A stretch of 64,000 nt of DNA from Lentzea albida (lineage in GTDB: Bacteria; Actinomycetota; Actinomycetes; Mycobacteriales; Pseudonocardiaceae): positions 409,095 through 473,094 of the forward strand of contig NZ_FOFV01000005.1 in assembly GCF_900111005.1 (NCBI RefSeq). Direction: 5' to 3'. Made by a program: the position numbers and the translations under genes. Every line of letters begins with the position of its first letter. Position 1 is the stretch's first letter. The notes beneath the pieces are model-generated. The model did no database searches, was not told the origin of the DNA, and saw only the letters and a list, made by a program, of their open reading frames with translations. This document shows, piece after piece, positions 6,465-17,840 of the stretch.

Positions 6465-8056
6465 GGCAGTGGGACGGGGGACGTGCCGAGGTTCACCACC
6501 ACGCGGGTCGTACCGCGGTGCAGCACCAGGCACTCCCCGTCCTGTTCGACCACGAACCTGTCCAACCGCGGATCGGCCAGCTCCGGGCGGGAGCGCCGCA
6601 ACGCGATCAACGCGCGGTAGGTGTCCAGGACGACGCCGTGATCCCCTTCGCGCACCTCGTCCCAGCGCAGCCGCGAGTTCTCGACGGTCTGCGGGGACAT
6701 CGGGTCCGGAACGTCCGATTCTCCCCATCCGTGCCGGGAGAACTCACGCCGCCTGCCGGTCCGGACGGCCTCGGCGAGGCCCGGGTCCGGGAACGACGCG
6801 AAGAACTGCCAGGGCGTCGAGGCCGCCCACTCCTCCCCCATGAAGATCATGGGCGTGTAGGGCGAGCACAGCACGATTGCCGCCGCACACAACAACTTCC
6901 CCGTCGACACGGACGCGGTCAGCCGGTCGCCGGTGGCGCGGTTGCCGATCTGGTCGTGGTTCTGGCTGTACGCGAGGAACCGGTAGCCGGGGATCAGCGC
7001 CGTGTCGACCGGCTTGCCGTGGTGCTTCTCCCGGAACGACGACCAGGTGCCGGCGTGGAAGAACACCTCCTCCAGCGTGTTCTTCAACGCCCCTGGCGCC
7101 GCGAAGTCCTCGTAGTAGCCGAAGGTCTCGCCGGTCAGCGCGACGTGCAGGGCGTGGTGCAGGTCGTCGGACCACTGCGCCTGCAGGCCGTAGCCGCCGC
7201 CTTCCCGTGCCGTCACGAGCTTGGCGTCGTTCAGGTCGGACTCGGCGATCAGCGTGAGCGGGCGGCCCAGCGACGCCGAGAGCGCGTCCACCTCGACGGC
7301 CATCTCCTCGAGGACGTGCACCGCCCGCTGGTCCGCCAGCGCGTGCACGGCGTCGAGCCGCAGCCCGTCGACGTGGAAGTCCCGCAGCCACTGCAGCGCG
7401 TTGTCGAGGACGTACCGGCGCACCTCGTCGGAACCCGGTCCGTCGAGGTTCAGGCCGGGGCCCCAGTCGTTGCGCCCGGCGAAGTACGGCCCGAACTTGT
7501 CGAGGTAGGCGCCGGACGGCCCGAGGTGGTTGTAGACCACGTCGAGCAGCACGGCGAGCCCTCGGGCGTGGCAGGCGTCGACGAACCGCTTGAACCCGTC
7601 GGGACCGCCGTACGGCTCGTGGACGGCACCCCACAGGACGCCGTCGTAGCCCCAGCCCTCGACCCCGTCGAAGCTGTTGACCGGCATGACCTCGACGAAC
7701 GTGATGCCGAGGTCCACCAGGTGGTCCAGCCTGCCGATGGCGGCGTCGAACGTGCCCTCCGGCGTGAACGTGCCGATGTGCAGCTCGTAGATCACGCCGC
7801 CCTGCAGCGGGCGGCCGGTCCACGCACCGTCGGTCCACTCGAAGTCGTGCCGGTAGACGCGGGAGGCCTCGTGCACACCGGCGGGTTGCCACAGCGACCG
7901 GGGATCCGGGTACGCCTTGCCCTCGATGACGAACGCGTAGTCGGTGCCCTCCGCGTCGGAGAGCCACCAGTCGCCGTCGCGCTTCATCTCGTGGTCGACG
8001 CCGTCGACCCGCACGTGCACCGACTCGGGCGCCGGCGCCCAGACGGAGAAGCTCAC
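6383..8056 (-). CDS. treZ: malto-oligosyltrehalose trehalohydrolase
   Basis: The 557-residue GH13 enzyme releases trehalose from maltooligosyltrehalose made by TreY. An N-terminal carbohydrate-binding-like beta domain (SFSVWAPAPESVHVRVDG) precedes the barrel. The nucleophile region is GLRLDAVHAL and the acid/base region LIAESDLND; QNHDQIGNRATG is a further family signature. GTG at 8056 overlaps the treY stop (GTGA), showing translational coupling. Length is close to the usual 570-600. Its 3' end overlaps the ANTAR gene by 82 bp. Confidence 0.95.
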   Translation of the reverse strand: MSFSVWAPAPESVHVRVDGVDHEMKRDGDWWLSDAEGTDYAFVIEGKAYPDPRSLWQPAGVHEASRVYRHDFEWTDGAWTGRPLQGGVIYELHIGTFTPEGTFDAAIGRLDHLVDLGITFVEVMPVNSFDGVEGWGYDGVLWGAVHEPYGGPDGFKRFVDACHARGLAVLLDVVYNHLGPSGAYLDKFGPYFAGRNDWGPGLNLDGPGSDEVRRYVLDNALQWLRDFHVDGLRLDAVHALADQRAVHVLEEMAVEVDALSASLGRPLTLIAESDLNDAKLVTAREGGGYGLQAQWSDDLHHALHVALTGETFGYYEDFAAPGALKNTLEEVFFHAGTWSSFREKHHGKPVDTALIPGYRFLAYSQNHDQIGNRATGDRLTASVSTGKLLCAAAIVLCSPYTPMIFMGEEWAASTPWQFFASFPDPGLAEAVRTGRRREFSRHGWGESDVPDPMSPQTVENSRLRWDEVREGDHGVVLDTYRALIALRRSRPELADPRLDRFVVEQDGECLVLHRGTTRVVVNLGTSPVPLPQGDVLLTSSAIPSSLSPESFAVVAST

Positions 8057-10130
8057 TGATCCCCCTGCACGAGCAGCGCTACCGGATAGGTGTCGAGCAA
8101 CGAGGCCAGGTCCTCGGTCGCCGGCCGTCCCGTAATGACGTCCGTCCACTTCGCACCTGGCAACGGCAGAACCGTGTCCTGCCAGCCCTTCTGCTCCAGC
8201 CCGACCGGCAGCCGCGTGGCCACCGTGATCACGCCGGAGCGCTGGAACGCCAGCACGTGCTCGGCCGCGGGGCCTTCCGCGCGCAGCGGCCGGTACCCGT
8301 GCAGGCCGCGCTTGCGGACCTGCAACGCCTTGTGGACCACGAGGAGCTTGGCCGCTCCCGAGTCGTCGACCTCCGGCAGCCAGCCGGATTCGAGGCGCTC
8401 CAACAGGTCCCTGCGCACCTCGTAGTCGACCGGGCGGCGGTTGTCCGGGTCGACGAGCGAGAAGTCCCACAGCTCGGTGCCCTGGTACACGTCCGGCACG
8501 CCGGGCGCGGTGAGCTGGACGAGCTTCTGCCCCAGCGAGTTGACCCAGCCGGGCGCCTTGATCCGTTCGGCGAAGGAGGCGACCTCGGGCTCGTTCAACG
8601 CCTTCGCGGGCCACGCGGCCACCTCGGCGTCGAAGTCCTCGTTCCGGTCGACCCACGACGTCTTGATCTTCGCCTCGCGCGACGCCTTCTCGAGGTACGC
8701 GCCCAGGCGTTCCTCGGTGAGCGGCCACGCGCCGACGACCGACTGCCACGCCAGGCGGTTCAGCGTCGGCTCGGAGATGCCGTACTTCCCGGTCATCGCG
8801 GCCTCGAACGCCAGGTACTCGTCCGGGATCTCGGCCAGCACCGCGAGCCGCGCCCGGACGTCCTCCGCGCGCTTGGTGTCGTGCGTCGACAGGGCGGTCA
8901 TGGCGAGCGGCTCCGCGGCCTCGCGCCGTGCGGCCCGCTGGTGGAACTCGTCCACCGACAGGCCGAACCGGTCCGGCGAGCCGCCGACCTCGTTGAGCGC
9001 CACGAAGTTCGTGTACCGGTAGAACGCCGTGTCCTCGGTGCCCTTGGCGACGACCATGCCGGAGGTCTGCTGGATCCTCGTGGCCAGCTCGCCGTGCGGG
9101 TCGGCGCGGACCTGCTCGTCCAGCGCCCGCACGGCAGGCGACTTGCTCAGCCTGACCGCCGTCTCCCAGTACCGCAGGCCTTCCGGCAGGTACGACCGGT
9201 ACACCGGGAAGTTGACCATGACCTCGGCGACGGCCTTGCAGGCGTCCTCGAACTCCACGCCCTGCACGAGCCGCGCGATCCGGCGCACCTCGGCCACCAG
9301 GATCGAGTCCGCGACCTGTTGCCGCGACGAGTGCTCGACCTCGTGGAAGTTGCCCGCGAACGCGTCCGTCAGCGGGAGGAACACGCCGCAGACCTCGCGC
9401 AACGCGTCGTACCCCGTCGTGCCGTCGACCGGCCAGCTCTGCGGCAGCTCCTCGTCCGGGCCGAGGATCTTCTCCACGACCAGCCAGCCGTCGAAGTGCT
9501 CGCGCAGCCGCCGGAAGTACCCGCCGGGGTCGGCGAGCCCGTCCGGGTGGTCGATGCGCAACCCCGTGACACCCCAGGACAGCACCGCGCGGTGCGTCGC
9601 CTCGAACACCTCCGGGTCCTCGACCCGGATGGCGGCCAGCTCGGTGATGTCGAAGAACCTGCGGTAGTTCAGCTCGGTGTTGCCGCGCCGCCAGTTCGCC
9701 TTGACGTAGTGCTCGTGCACCTCGTCCTCGGCGTCCTCCGCGAGCACGGGCAGCAGCACCTTGCCCGAGGACCAGTCGATGTCGAAGTACCGCGCGTACT
9801 TCGAGGCCTGCCCGTGTTCGAGGACGTCCTCCCACCACGGGTTCGGCACGACCATGTGGTTCGGCACGATGTCGACGACCAGGCCGAGGTCGAGCTCCCG
9901 CAGTCTCTTCTGCAGCTCTTCCCTGCCCTCGTCACCGCCCAGCTCGGGCCGCGCGCGGGTCGGGTCCACGACGTCGTAGCCGTGCGTGGACCCCTCCCGC
10001 GCGTCGAGCATCGGCGACGCGTACAGCGCGCCGACGCCCAGGCGCGCCAGGTAGTCCGCGACGGCCGTGGCGTCGGCGAAGGTGAAGGACGGGGTGAACT
10101 GGACGCGGTACGTCGAGGACGGCGCGCCCA

Positions 10131-10131
<1 letters not shown>
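8053..10131 (-). CDS. treY: malto-oligosyltrehalose synthase
   Basis: The 692-residue GH13 enzyme converts the reducing-end alpha-1,4 bond of maltodextrins to the alpha,alpha-1,1 bond of trehalose. The start (STYRVQFTPSFTFADA, then YLARLGVGALYASP) is characteristic. VVDIVPNHM, GLRIDHPDGLADP (nucleophile Asp) and VVEKILG (Glu) form the active site. ATG at 10131 overlaps the glgX stop (TGATG), and its own stop overlaps the treZ start, so glgX, treY and treZ form one operon. Confidence 0.95.
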
Positions 10132-12236
<2,105 letters not shown>

Positions 12237-12361
12237 GATGCTGTTGCTCCTCGTCACAAACGGCGGACTACCCGTCGACCCTATCCACCTAACCCTGGTC
12301 TGGCATCACACTCGCGTGTGCAAGAACGCAGCGCCGCGCGACGACTCCCGGCACGGCTGAG

Positions 12362-12379
12362 GGGCGCGCGGCAGCGCCC
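12362..12379 (-). terminator. hairpin downstream of the 101-aa gene
   Basis: GGGCGC-N6-GCGCCC forms a 6-bp stem between the gene ending at 12454 and glgX. A second small palindrome (CACAC-TCGC-GTGTG) lies near 12306-12319. Neither has a T-run, so termination is only possible. Confidence 0.3.
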
Positions 12380-12453
12380 GGGCCCTCGCCGGACCGGGCA
12401 CGCTCCGGCAGGCCTGAGTTCGACGTGCTCCGGTGGACGACCACCGGCAGCGG

Positions 12454-12759
12454 TCAGACCGCTCCGTGTGCCAGCACCAACTGCCCACGTGCGGCCATGA
12501 GCAACGTCCGCGCCTCCTGGATCTCCACGTACTTCAGGTGTTCACAAGCGGCCTCCGCGCACGCCAGCGCGTGCTGCAGGGCGGGGTTGTCCTCCACCAC
12601 GGGACCTGCGTCCCGCAGCGCGTCACGCAGTGATTCCTCCGCGCGCCGTGCCCCGGCCACCGGGTCGCCGAGCGCGGTCGGCCTCACCGAGGCGAGGACC
12701 TGCTCGACTGCCAGTTCCAGCACGCCGGTCGGTCTCCGCGTGCTCACGGCTGAACTCAT
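12454..12759 (-). CDS. small helical hypothetical protein
   Basis: From ATG at 12759, with GGAGGT about ten bases upstream, the product is 101 residues, Ala/Glu/Leu-rich and predicted fully helical (for example LQHALACAEAACEHLKYVEIQEA reads as an amphipathic helix, given here only in part by position 61-83). It has no signal peptide and no recognised domain. It lies between malQ and glgX on the same strand, so a role tied to glucan metabolism is possible but unsupported. Confidence 0.6.
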   Translation of the reverse strand: MSSAVSTRRPTGVLELAVEQVLASVRPTALGDPVAGARRAEESLRDALRDAGPVVEDNPALQHALACAEAACEHLKYVEIQEARTLLMAARGQLVLAHGAV

Positions 12760-12853
12760 GTGTAACGCCACCTCCAAGAACGTTCGTCTTCCGCCGTCGG
12801 GTGACGGCCCCACACTACTCCACAGGTCTATGACCTGCTGTTACGCAAAAGTT

Positions 12854-14665
12854 TCACTTTTCTCGGTTGCGCAGCGGCCGGGTGATCTCGCGGACGCGCG
12901 GGAAGAATTCGTCCAGCGGTACCGGCAGGGGAATTCTCCAGTTCGGGTGCTCGTCGATCGTGCCGGGCACGTTCGGCTGCCGGGTCTCCCTCAGTGCGTC
13001 CTGGGGTGAGGTCAGGACCAACGCGCAGGGTGCCTGCGCGAGCAGTTCGTGGGCGCCCTCGACCCTGTCCGAGGCCTTGATGCCCTCCTGCCGCATCAGC
13101 TCGTCGAAGTCGGGGCCGTCCTCGCCCGCGAAGAACGTCGCCGCGGTGGGCAGGTCGTGGGTGGAGATGCTCGCCATCTGGTTGGGATTCCACTGCGACG
13201 GCGGGATCAGCGGGTGGCCCTCGGCGTAGTAGTCGCGCTGGAAGTAGAGGACGGCGCTGGTGAGCATGCCGTTCTCCTGCAACGTCTTCGTGACGACGGG
13301 CTCGACCGTGCCGAGGTCCTCGCCGACCACCACCGCGCCCGCCCGGTACGCCTCCAGGGCGAGCACGCCGAGCATCGCGTCGGCGTCGTAGTAGACGTAG
13401 GTGCCGCGCGACGGCGGCTCGCCCGGCGGGATCCACCAGAGCCGCCAGAGCCCGGCGACGTGGTCGATGCGGATGCCGTCCGCGTGCTGCAGGACGCTGC
13501 GCAGCACCTGCCGGAACGGCCGGTAGCCGGTCTCGGCGAGCTTGTCCGGGCGCCACGGCGGCAGGCCCCAGCCCTGGCCGTCCGCGCTGAACGCGTCGGG
13601 CGGCGCGCCGACCGTGACGCCGATGGCGAACGCCTCCGGGTCGGCGAACGTGTCCGCGCCGCCGGGCGCGACGCCCACCGGGAGGTCGTGGATGACGCCG
13701 ACGGCCATGCCGGCCTCGTGCGCGGCGATCCGGACGTCCTGGAGCTGGCGGGTGCAGAGGTGCTGGACCCAGGCGTGGAACGCGACCCGTTCGGGTGAGG
13801 CGTCGGCGCGGTCCTCAGGCCACTCGCGCCAGTCGGGGCCGTGGACCTCGGCGAGCGCGCAGTAGGTCGCGAACTTCTCCAGCTCGGCGTCCATCTCGAC
13901 CTCGCCGCCGGGGAACAGCAGCTCCAGCGCCTGCTTCTTCGCCTCCCACACGGCGTCGTAGTCGATCAGGTCCTCGTTGCGCGGCCGCAGGTCGCGGATC
14001 AGCTGCCGGGTGCGCGGGCAGGCCTGCAGGAACTCGGCGGTGTCGGTGACGCGCAGGTACAGCGGGTTGGCGAAGCGGCGGCTGGTCGGCGAGTAGGGCG
14101 AGCGCTCGACCGGGTGGGTCAGGCTCGGCGCCTGCACGGGGTTGACCAGCACGACGCCGGCGTCGAGCTCGAGGCTGCTGCGCCGGGCGATCGTCGCGAG
14201 GTCGGCGAAGTCGCCCATCCCCCACGAGTCCTTCGAGCGCGCGGCGTAGAGCTGCAGCATCCAGCCCCACGTGTGCGGGACCTCGGGCAGCGTGCGGGGC
14301 GCGACGGCGAGCGTGACGGTCTGGTCGGCGGTGACGACGCGGTGCCAGCCGAGCGGGACCGAGTCGGGCAGGTGCCGTTCGACGGCGAACGACGTGCCGT
14401 CCTCCAGCTCGACGGTCGCGGGGCCGTGCAGGTCGTACGTCTCGTACTCGCGGAGGACGATCGTCGGCGGGAGCTTCTGCTCGGCCCGCCTGCGTTCGAC
14501 CTCGGCGAGCTCGCGGGCGATCGAGTCCTCAGTGGACGCGTCGACTCCGAACTGGGCGAGCACCTTGACGACGACCTCGGTGTCGACGACGGCCTCTTGC
14601 TGGTCCGCATTCTCGTACCGAGTGGCGACGCCCCAAGCGTCCGCCAGCCGCGCCAACTGCTCCAC
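12854..14665 (-). CDS. malQ: 4-alpha-glucanotransferase (amylomaltase)
   Basis: The 603-residue GH77 enzyme transfers alpha-1,4-glucan segments between maltodextrins, releasing glucose. Family motifs are SKDSWGMGDFADL near residue 145, GIRIDHVAGLWRLWWIP (nucleophile Asp) and VVGEDLGTV (Glu), with STHDLPT as the third acidic site (Asp). The actinobacterial N-terminal extension of about 100 residues is present. The start is GTG at 14665. Together with glgX, treY and treZ it gives a complete route from branched glucan to trehalose and recycled maltodextrin. Confidence 0.94.
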   Translation of the reverse strand: MEQLARLADAWGVATRYENADQQEAVVDTEVVVKVLAQFGVDASTEDSIARELAEVERRRAEQKLPPTIVLREYETYDLHGPATVELEDGTSFAVERHLPDSVPLGWHRVVTADQTVTLAVAPRTLPEVPHTWGWMLQLYAARSKDSWGMGDFADLATIARRSSLELDAGVVLVNPVQAPSLTHPVERSPYSPTSRRFANPLYLRVTDTAEFLQACPRTRQLIRDLRPRNEDLIDYDAVWEAKKQALELLFPGGEVEMDAELEKFATYCALAEVHGPDWREWPEDRADASPERVAFHAWVQHLCTRQLQDVRIAAHEAGMAVGVIHDLPVGVAPGGADTFADPEAFAIGVTVGAPPDAFSADGQGWGLPPWRPDKLAETGYRPFRQVLRSVLQHADGIRIDHVAGLWRLWWIPPGEPPSRGTYVYYDADAMLGVLALEAYRAGAVVVGEDLGTVEPVVTKTLQENGMLTSAVLYFQRDYYAEGHPLIPPSQWNPNQMASISTHDLPTAATFFAGEDGPDFDELMRQEGIKASDRVEGAHELLAQAPCALVLTSPQDALRETRQPNVPGTIDEHPNWRIPLPVPLDEFFPRVREITRPLRNREK

Positions 14666-14770
14666 GAGTACAAGCTATGTCACAGCGGGCGCCGCATTAC
14701 CAGAGCAAATGGTCACTGGTCACCCGATGGGTGCAGGGCTGTTCGGAGGCATGCGCGGAGTTGCATTCCA

Positions 14771-15196
14771 TCAAACATCCGATGGGTCACCCGGAATCGC
14801 GACGACGGCCTCGACCTCGACCAGGAAATCGGGCCCGAACAAAGCCGCCACCTGAACGAGCGTGCTGGCCGGGTTGGGCACGTTCCCCAGTGCGGGCCGC
14901 AGGATTTCATCCCGCACGTCACGAATGGTCTGCACCTCCCGCGCGTCGAGCACGAACCAGGTGAACTTCACGACATCCGACCAGTCAGCGCCAAACCTCA
15001 ACATGACGTGATGAAGATTGCTCAACGCCTGCCGCGTCTGGGCGGCGAGGTCGTCGACCCCGACCACGCAGCCCTGGGCGTCGACCGCGACCTGCCCGGA
15101 GACGAAGGCGAGCCTGCCGGTGACCGTCACGGCGTGGGCGTAGCCGGGGGTGGTCGGCAGTTCGGCGATCTCGGTCAGGCGCTCTTCGACGGGCAT
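14771..15196 (-). CDS. Rid-family protein (YjgF/YER057c/UK114)
   Basis: The 141-residue protein has the Rid trimer fold: RLAFVSGQVAVDAQG, the AAQTRQALSNLHHVM helix, then VQVAALFGPDFLVEVEAVV. RidA proper deaminates reactive enamines using a conserved Arg in the PARS/PART segment. Here that position reads NPASTLVQV without Arg, which places it among Rid subfamilies of unknown activity. It sits 105 bp upstream of malQ on the same strand, with no evident functional link. Confidence 0.85.
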   Translation of the reverse strand: MPVEERLTEIAELPTTPGYAHAVTVTGRLAFVSGQVAVDAQGCVVGVDDLAAQTRQALSNLHHVMLRFGADWSDVVKFTWFVLDAREVQTIRDVRDEILRPALGNVPNPASTLVQVAALFGPDFLVEVEAVVAIPGDPSDV

Positions 15197-15355
15197 GGCG
15201 TCACAGTACTTCGGGCGGGCACGGCACCAACCCGCGCGCCGTAGGCCGTCAGGCCAGGCGCCCACACCACGAATCGTCGAGCCCCTGGCATCCCGCGCGG
15301 CCGTCGAGACCGGCGCCCCCGCACCGCCGACCGTCGAACCCCCAGCGCCCGCACC

Positions 15356-16276
15356 TCACCCCGCCGCGGCGACCGGTCCGCTCGAGTTCCTCACGACCAG
15401 CCGCAGCGGGTGCTCCGCCGGCTCGATCTCCCCGCCCCTGATCAGCGTGAACAGGTCCGCGACGGCCCGCTCGCCCTGCTCCTTCGCCGCCCCCTCGACG
15501 GCGGTCAGCCCGACCACGCGGGTCAGTTCCTGCCCGTCCAGCGACACGATCGACACCTCGTCCGGCACCGCGCGCCCGTCGCGCTGCACGCGCAGGAAGA
15601 TCCCCACCGCCGCGGCGCCGTTCGAGCTGATCACGGCCGTCGGCAGGCGTTCGCCGTCGAGCAGCACGTCGACCACCTGCTCGCCGCCGTCCACGGTCGG
15701 CGAGCACCACACCGTCCACTCCGGACGGACCTGCAGCCCGGCGGAGATCAGGATCTCGTCGTAGCCCTCGTCCTCGCCGTCGGACAGCACCAGGGCCACG
15801 TCGCGGTGGCCGAGGGACACGACGTGCGACACGGCGGTCTGCAGGGCGTGGCGGAGGTCGGTGTCGTCGACCGTCACGTGCGGGACTTCCAGCGACTCCA
15901 GCGCGGCCCGCTCGGCGGCGGACATCGTGAGCGACAGCAGCAGCACGCCGTCCACGCGGCGGCCCAGCGGCAGCTCGTCGAAGAACTTCGCCCGCGCGCC
16001 GGCGTCGCCCAGGACGTAGAGCAGCACGTCGTACCCCGCCTGCCGCAGCGCGCCCTCCGCGCCCGCGAGCACCGGGCTCACCTCGGACGTCAGCACCGCG
16101 ATGGCGTACCGGCGGCCACCGGCCAGCGAGGAGGCGTCGCGTGCGATCGCGTACTTCATCCGCCGCGCGACGTCGCTCACGTGCTGCCGGGTCGCCTCGG
16201 ACACGCCCGGTTCGCCCCGCAGGGCGCGCGATACGGTCGCAGCGGACACCCCTGCGGCCTTGGCCACGTCGGACAT
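15356..16276 (-). CDS. LacI-family transcriptional regulator
   Basis: The 306-residue protein has a canonical LacI helix-turn-helix at its start (MSDVAKAAGVSAATVSRAL), followed by the hinge and a periplasmic-binding-like sensor domain (IAVLTSEVSPVLAGAEGAL, VDGVLLLSL, VSIVSLDGQELTRV). A GTG three codons upstream (16285) is an alternative start; neither has a clear ribosome site. It is divergent from the peroxiredoxin gene with only 31 bp between them, so it may regulate that gene or itself. The inducer is unknown. Confidence 0.88.
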   Translation of the reverse strand: MSDVAKAAGVSAATVSRALRGEPGVSEATRQHVSDVARRMKYAIARDASSLAGGRRYAIAVLTSEVSPVLAGAEGALRQAGYDVLLYVLGDAGARAKFFDELPLGRRVDGVLLLSLTMSAAERAALESLEVPHVTVDDTDLRHALQTAVSHVVSLGHRDVALVLSDGEDEGYDEILISAGLQVRPEWTVWCSPTVDGGEQVVDVLLDGERLPTAVISSNGAAAVGIFLRVQRDGRAVPDEVSIVSLDGQELTRVVGLTAVEGAAKEQGERAVADLFTLIRGGEIEPAEHPLRLVVRNSSGPVAAAG

Positions 16277-16307
16277 GCTGGTCACGGCCCGAGCGTATTG
16301 GAGATCC

Positions 16308-16757
16308 ATGAAGCCCGGCGACCTCGCCCCCGACTTCTCCCTGCCCGACCAGGACGGCACCGAGCGCAAGCTGTCCGCGCTGCTCGAGAACGGCCCGGTC
16401 GTGCTCTTCTTCTACCCCGCCGCGATGACGTCCGGGTGCACCGCGCAGAGCTGTCACTTCCGCGACCTGGCCAAGGAGTTCGAGGAGGCGGGCGCCCAGC
16501 GCGTCGGGATCTCGATGGACGACGTGGCGAAGCAGAAGCAGTTCGCCGAGCTGAACGGCTTCGACTACCCGCTGCTCTCCGACGTGGCCGGTGAGGTCGC
16601 GGAGCAGTTCGGGGTGAAGCGCCGGTTCGGGATCACGCCGGTCAAGCGGCACACGTTCGTCATCGGCACCGACCGGAAGGTCATCGAGGTGGTCAAGAGC
16701 GAGTTCAGCATGAACTCGCACGCGGACAAGGCGCTGGCGGCGCTCAGGAGTCGGTGA
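16308..16757 (+). CDS. thioredoxin-dependent peroxiredoxin, BCP/PrxQ type
   Basis: The 149-residue thiol peroxidase reduces hydroperoxides. SGCTAQSCHFRDL carries the peroxidatic Cys (about 44) and, five residues on, the resolving Cys (49), the arrangement of PrxQ enzymes. APDFSLPDQDG at the start and VKRHTFVIGTD near the end are typical. GGAG precedes the ATG at 16308. Its 3' end overlaps the convergent MmpS-like gene by 14 bp. Confidence 0.9.
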   Translation: MKPGDLAPDFSLPDQDGTERKLSALLENGPVVLFFYPAAMTSGCTAQSCHFRDLAKEFEEAGAQRVGISMDDVAKQKQFAELNGFDYPLLSDVAGEVAEQFGVKRRFGITPVKRHTFVIGTDRKVIEVVKSEFSMNSHADKALAALRSR

Positions 16758-17226
16758 TCGTCAGCACGCCGTAGGGCCCGGAGGCCTTGCCCTCGCGCAC
16801 GGGGGTGCGGGCGATCGTGTACTTGCCGTGCACCTCGGCGCCGTCCGGGCCCGCCACGACCACGAGCACCACGGGCTTCGCCGGGGCGCCGGCCGGCACC
16901 TCGACGGTCCGGGTCCACGGCAGCGTCACGTCCTGCTCGGTGTGGACGGACGTGCCGGCGGTCGCGGTCACGGAGAACGCCTTCCCGGCGCCCGTCACCT
17001 CGAACACGACGACCTGGGCGGATGGCACCGGCGGTTCGGACGGCATCACATGCGGCTCGATGGAGCCGTAGGTCCGCTCCAGCATGTTCTGGACGTGGTT
17101 GCCGAAGGCGAGCGCGCCCAGGACCAGCGGCACGGCGACCAGCGGCACCACCCACAGCCACCTCGACGACCTCGGTGGTTCGTGCAGCGGCGGCGCGATG
17201 CCGAACTCGATCGGCTTCTTGTCCAC
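16744..17226 (-). CDS. MmpS-like membrane-anchored protein
   Basis: The 160-residue protein has a cytoplasmic N-terminus, one transmembrane helix (about 23-43) and an extracytoplasmic beta domain with VVFEVTGAGKA and VTLPWTRTVEVPAG, the pattern of MmpS accessory proteins. In mycobacteria MmpS works with RND exporters (MmpL), but no MmpL gene is present in the window. It lies 42 bp downstream of the TetR gene and is probably the last gene of the LLM-TetR-MmpS operon. Confidence 0.72.
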   Translation of the reverse strand: MDKKPIEFGIAPPLHEPPRSSRWLWVVPLVAVPLVLGALAFGNHVQNMLERTYGSIEPHVMPSEPPVPSAQVVVFEVTGAGKAFSVTATAGTSVHTEQDVTLPWTRTVEVPAGAPAKPVVLVVVAGPDGAEVHGKYTIARTPVREGKASGPYGVLTITDS

Positions 17227-17268
17227 GGTTCCCCCCCGTTCGAGAAGTCGATCTCACGCCGCCGGTCG

Positions 17269-17838
17269 TCACCGCAGCCCGGCCAGCACGAAGTCGGCGA
17301 TCTCCTCCGCCAGCCGGCCAGGGGTCTTCGGCCCGTCCGGCCGGAACCACATCGGCAGCTGGTTCACCACGCCCAGCGCAATCCGCACCACCGTGTCGGC
17401 GGGCACGACGGAGCTGAACTCGCCGTCGGCCTGCCCCTTCTCGATCACCGCGAGGAACGTCTCGTGGTAGCGCCGCCGTTCGGCGCGGAAGTCGGTCATC
17501 CGCTCCTCGCCGAGCCGGTGCAGCTCGCGGACGAACACCGCAGTCTCGTCGACCCGTTCCGCGGTCGACGAGACGAGCGACGCGAGGATCTCGCGCACCG
17601 TCTCGCCGGCGGGCAGGCCGAGGCCGATGATCCGGTCCATGTCGGCGGACTGGGCCGTGATCAGCAGCCGGTAGATCTCGAAGAGCAGGTCGTCCTTCGA
17701 GCGGAAGTAGTGGTACAGCGCGCCCTTGGTGATCCCGGCGGCGTTGACGATCTCCTGCACCGAGGTCGCGTCGTAGCCCTGCGACGCGAACAGGCGCACG
17801 GCCGCGTCGATGATCTTCTGCTCGGTCGCGCCGGCCAC
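17269..17838 (-). CDS. TetR-family transcriptional regulator
   Basis: The 189-residue protein has a TetR helix-turn-helix at residues 25-45 (SVQEIVNAAGITKGALYHYF) followed by an all-helical ligand domain with the TetR_C type GVVNQLPMWFRPDGP segment. GTG at 17838 lies two bases after the stop of the LLM gene, so they are co-transcribed. The 16-bp palindrome in the operon promoter (18832-18847) matches the sequence recognised by many actinobacterial TetR proteins and makes autoregulation likely. Confidence 0.9.
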   Translation of the reverse strand: MAGATEQKIIDAAVRLFASQGYDATSVQEIVNAAGITKGALYHYFRSKDDLLFEIYRLLITAQSADMDRIIGLGLPAGETVREILASLVSSTAERVDETAVFVRELHRLGEERMTDFRAERRRYHETFLAVIEKGQADGEFSSVVPADTVVRIALGVVNQLPMWFRPDGPKTPGRLAEEIADFVLAGLR

Positions 17839-17840
17839 CG

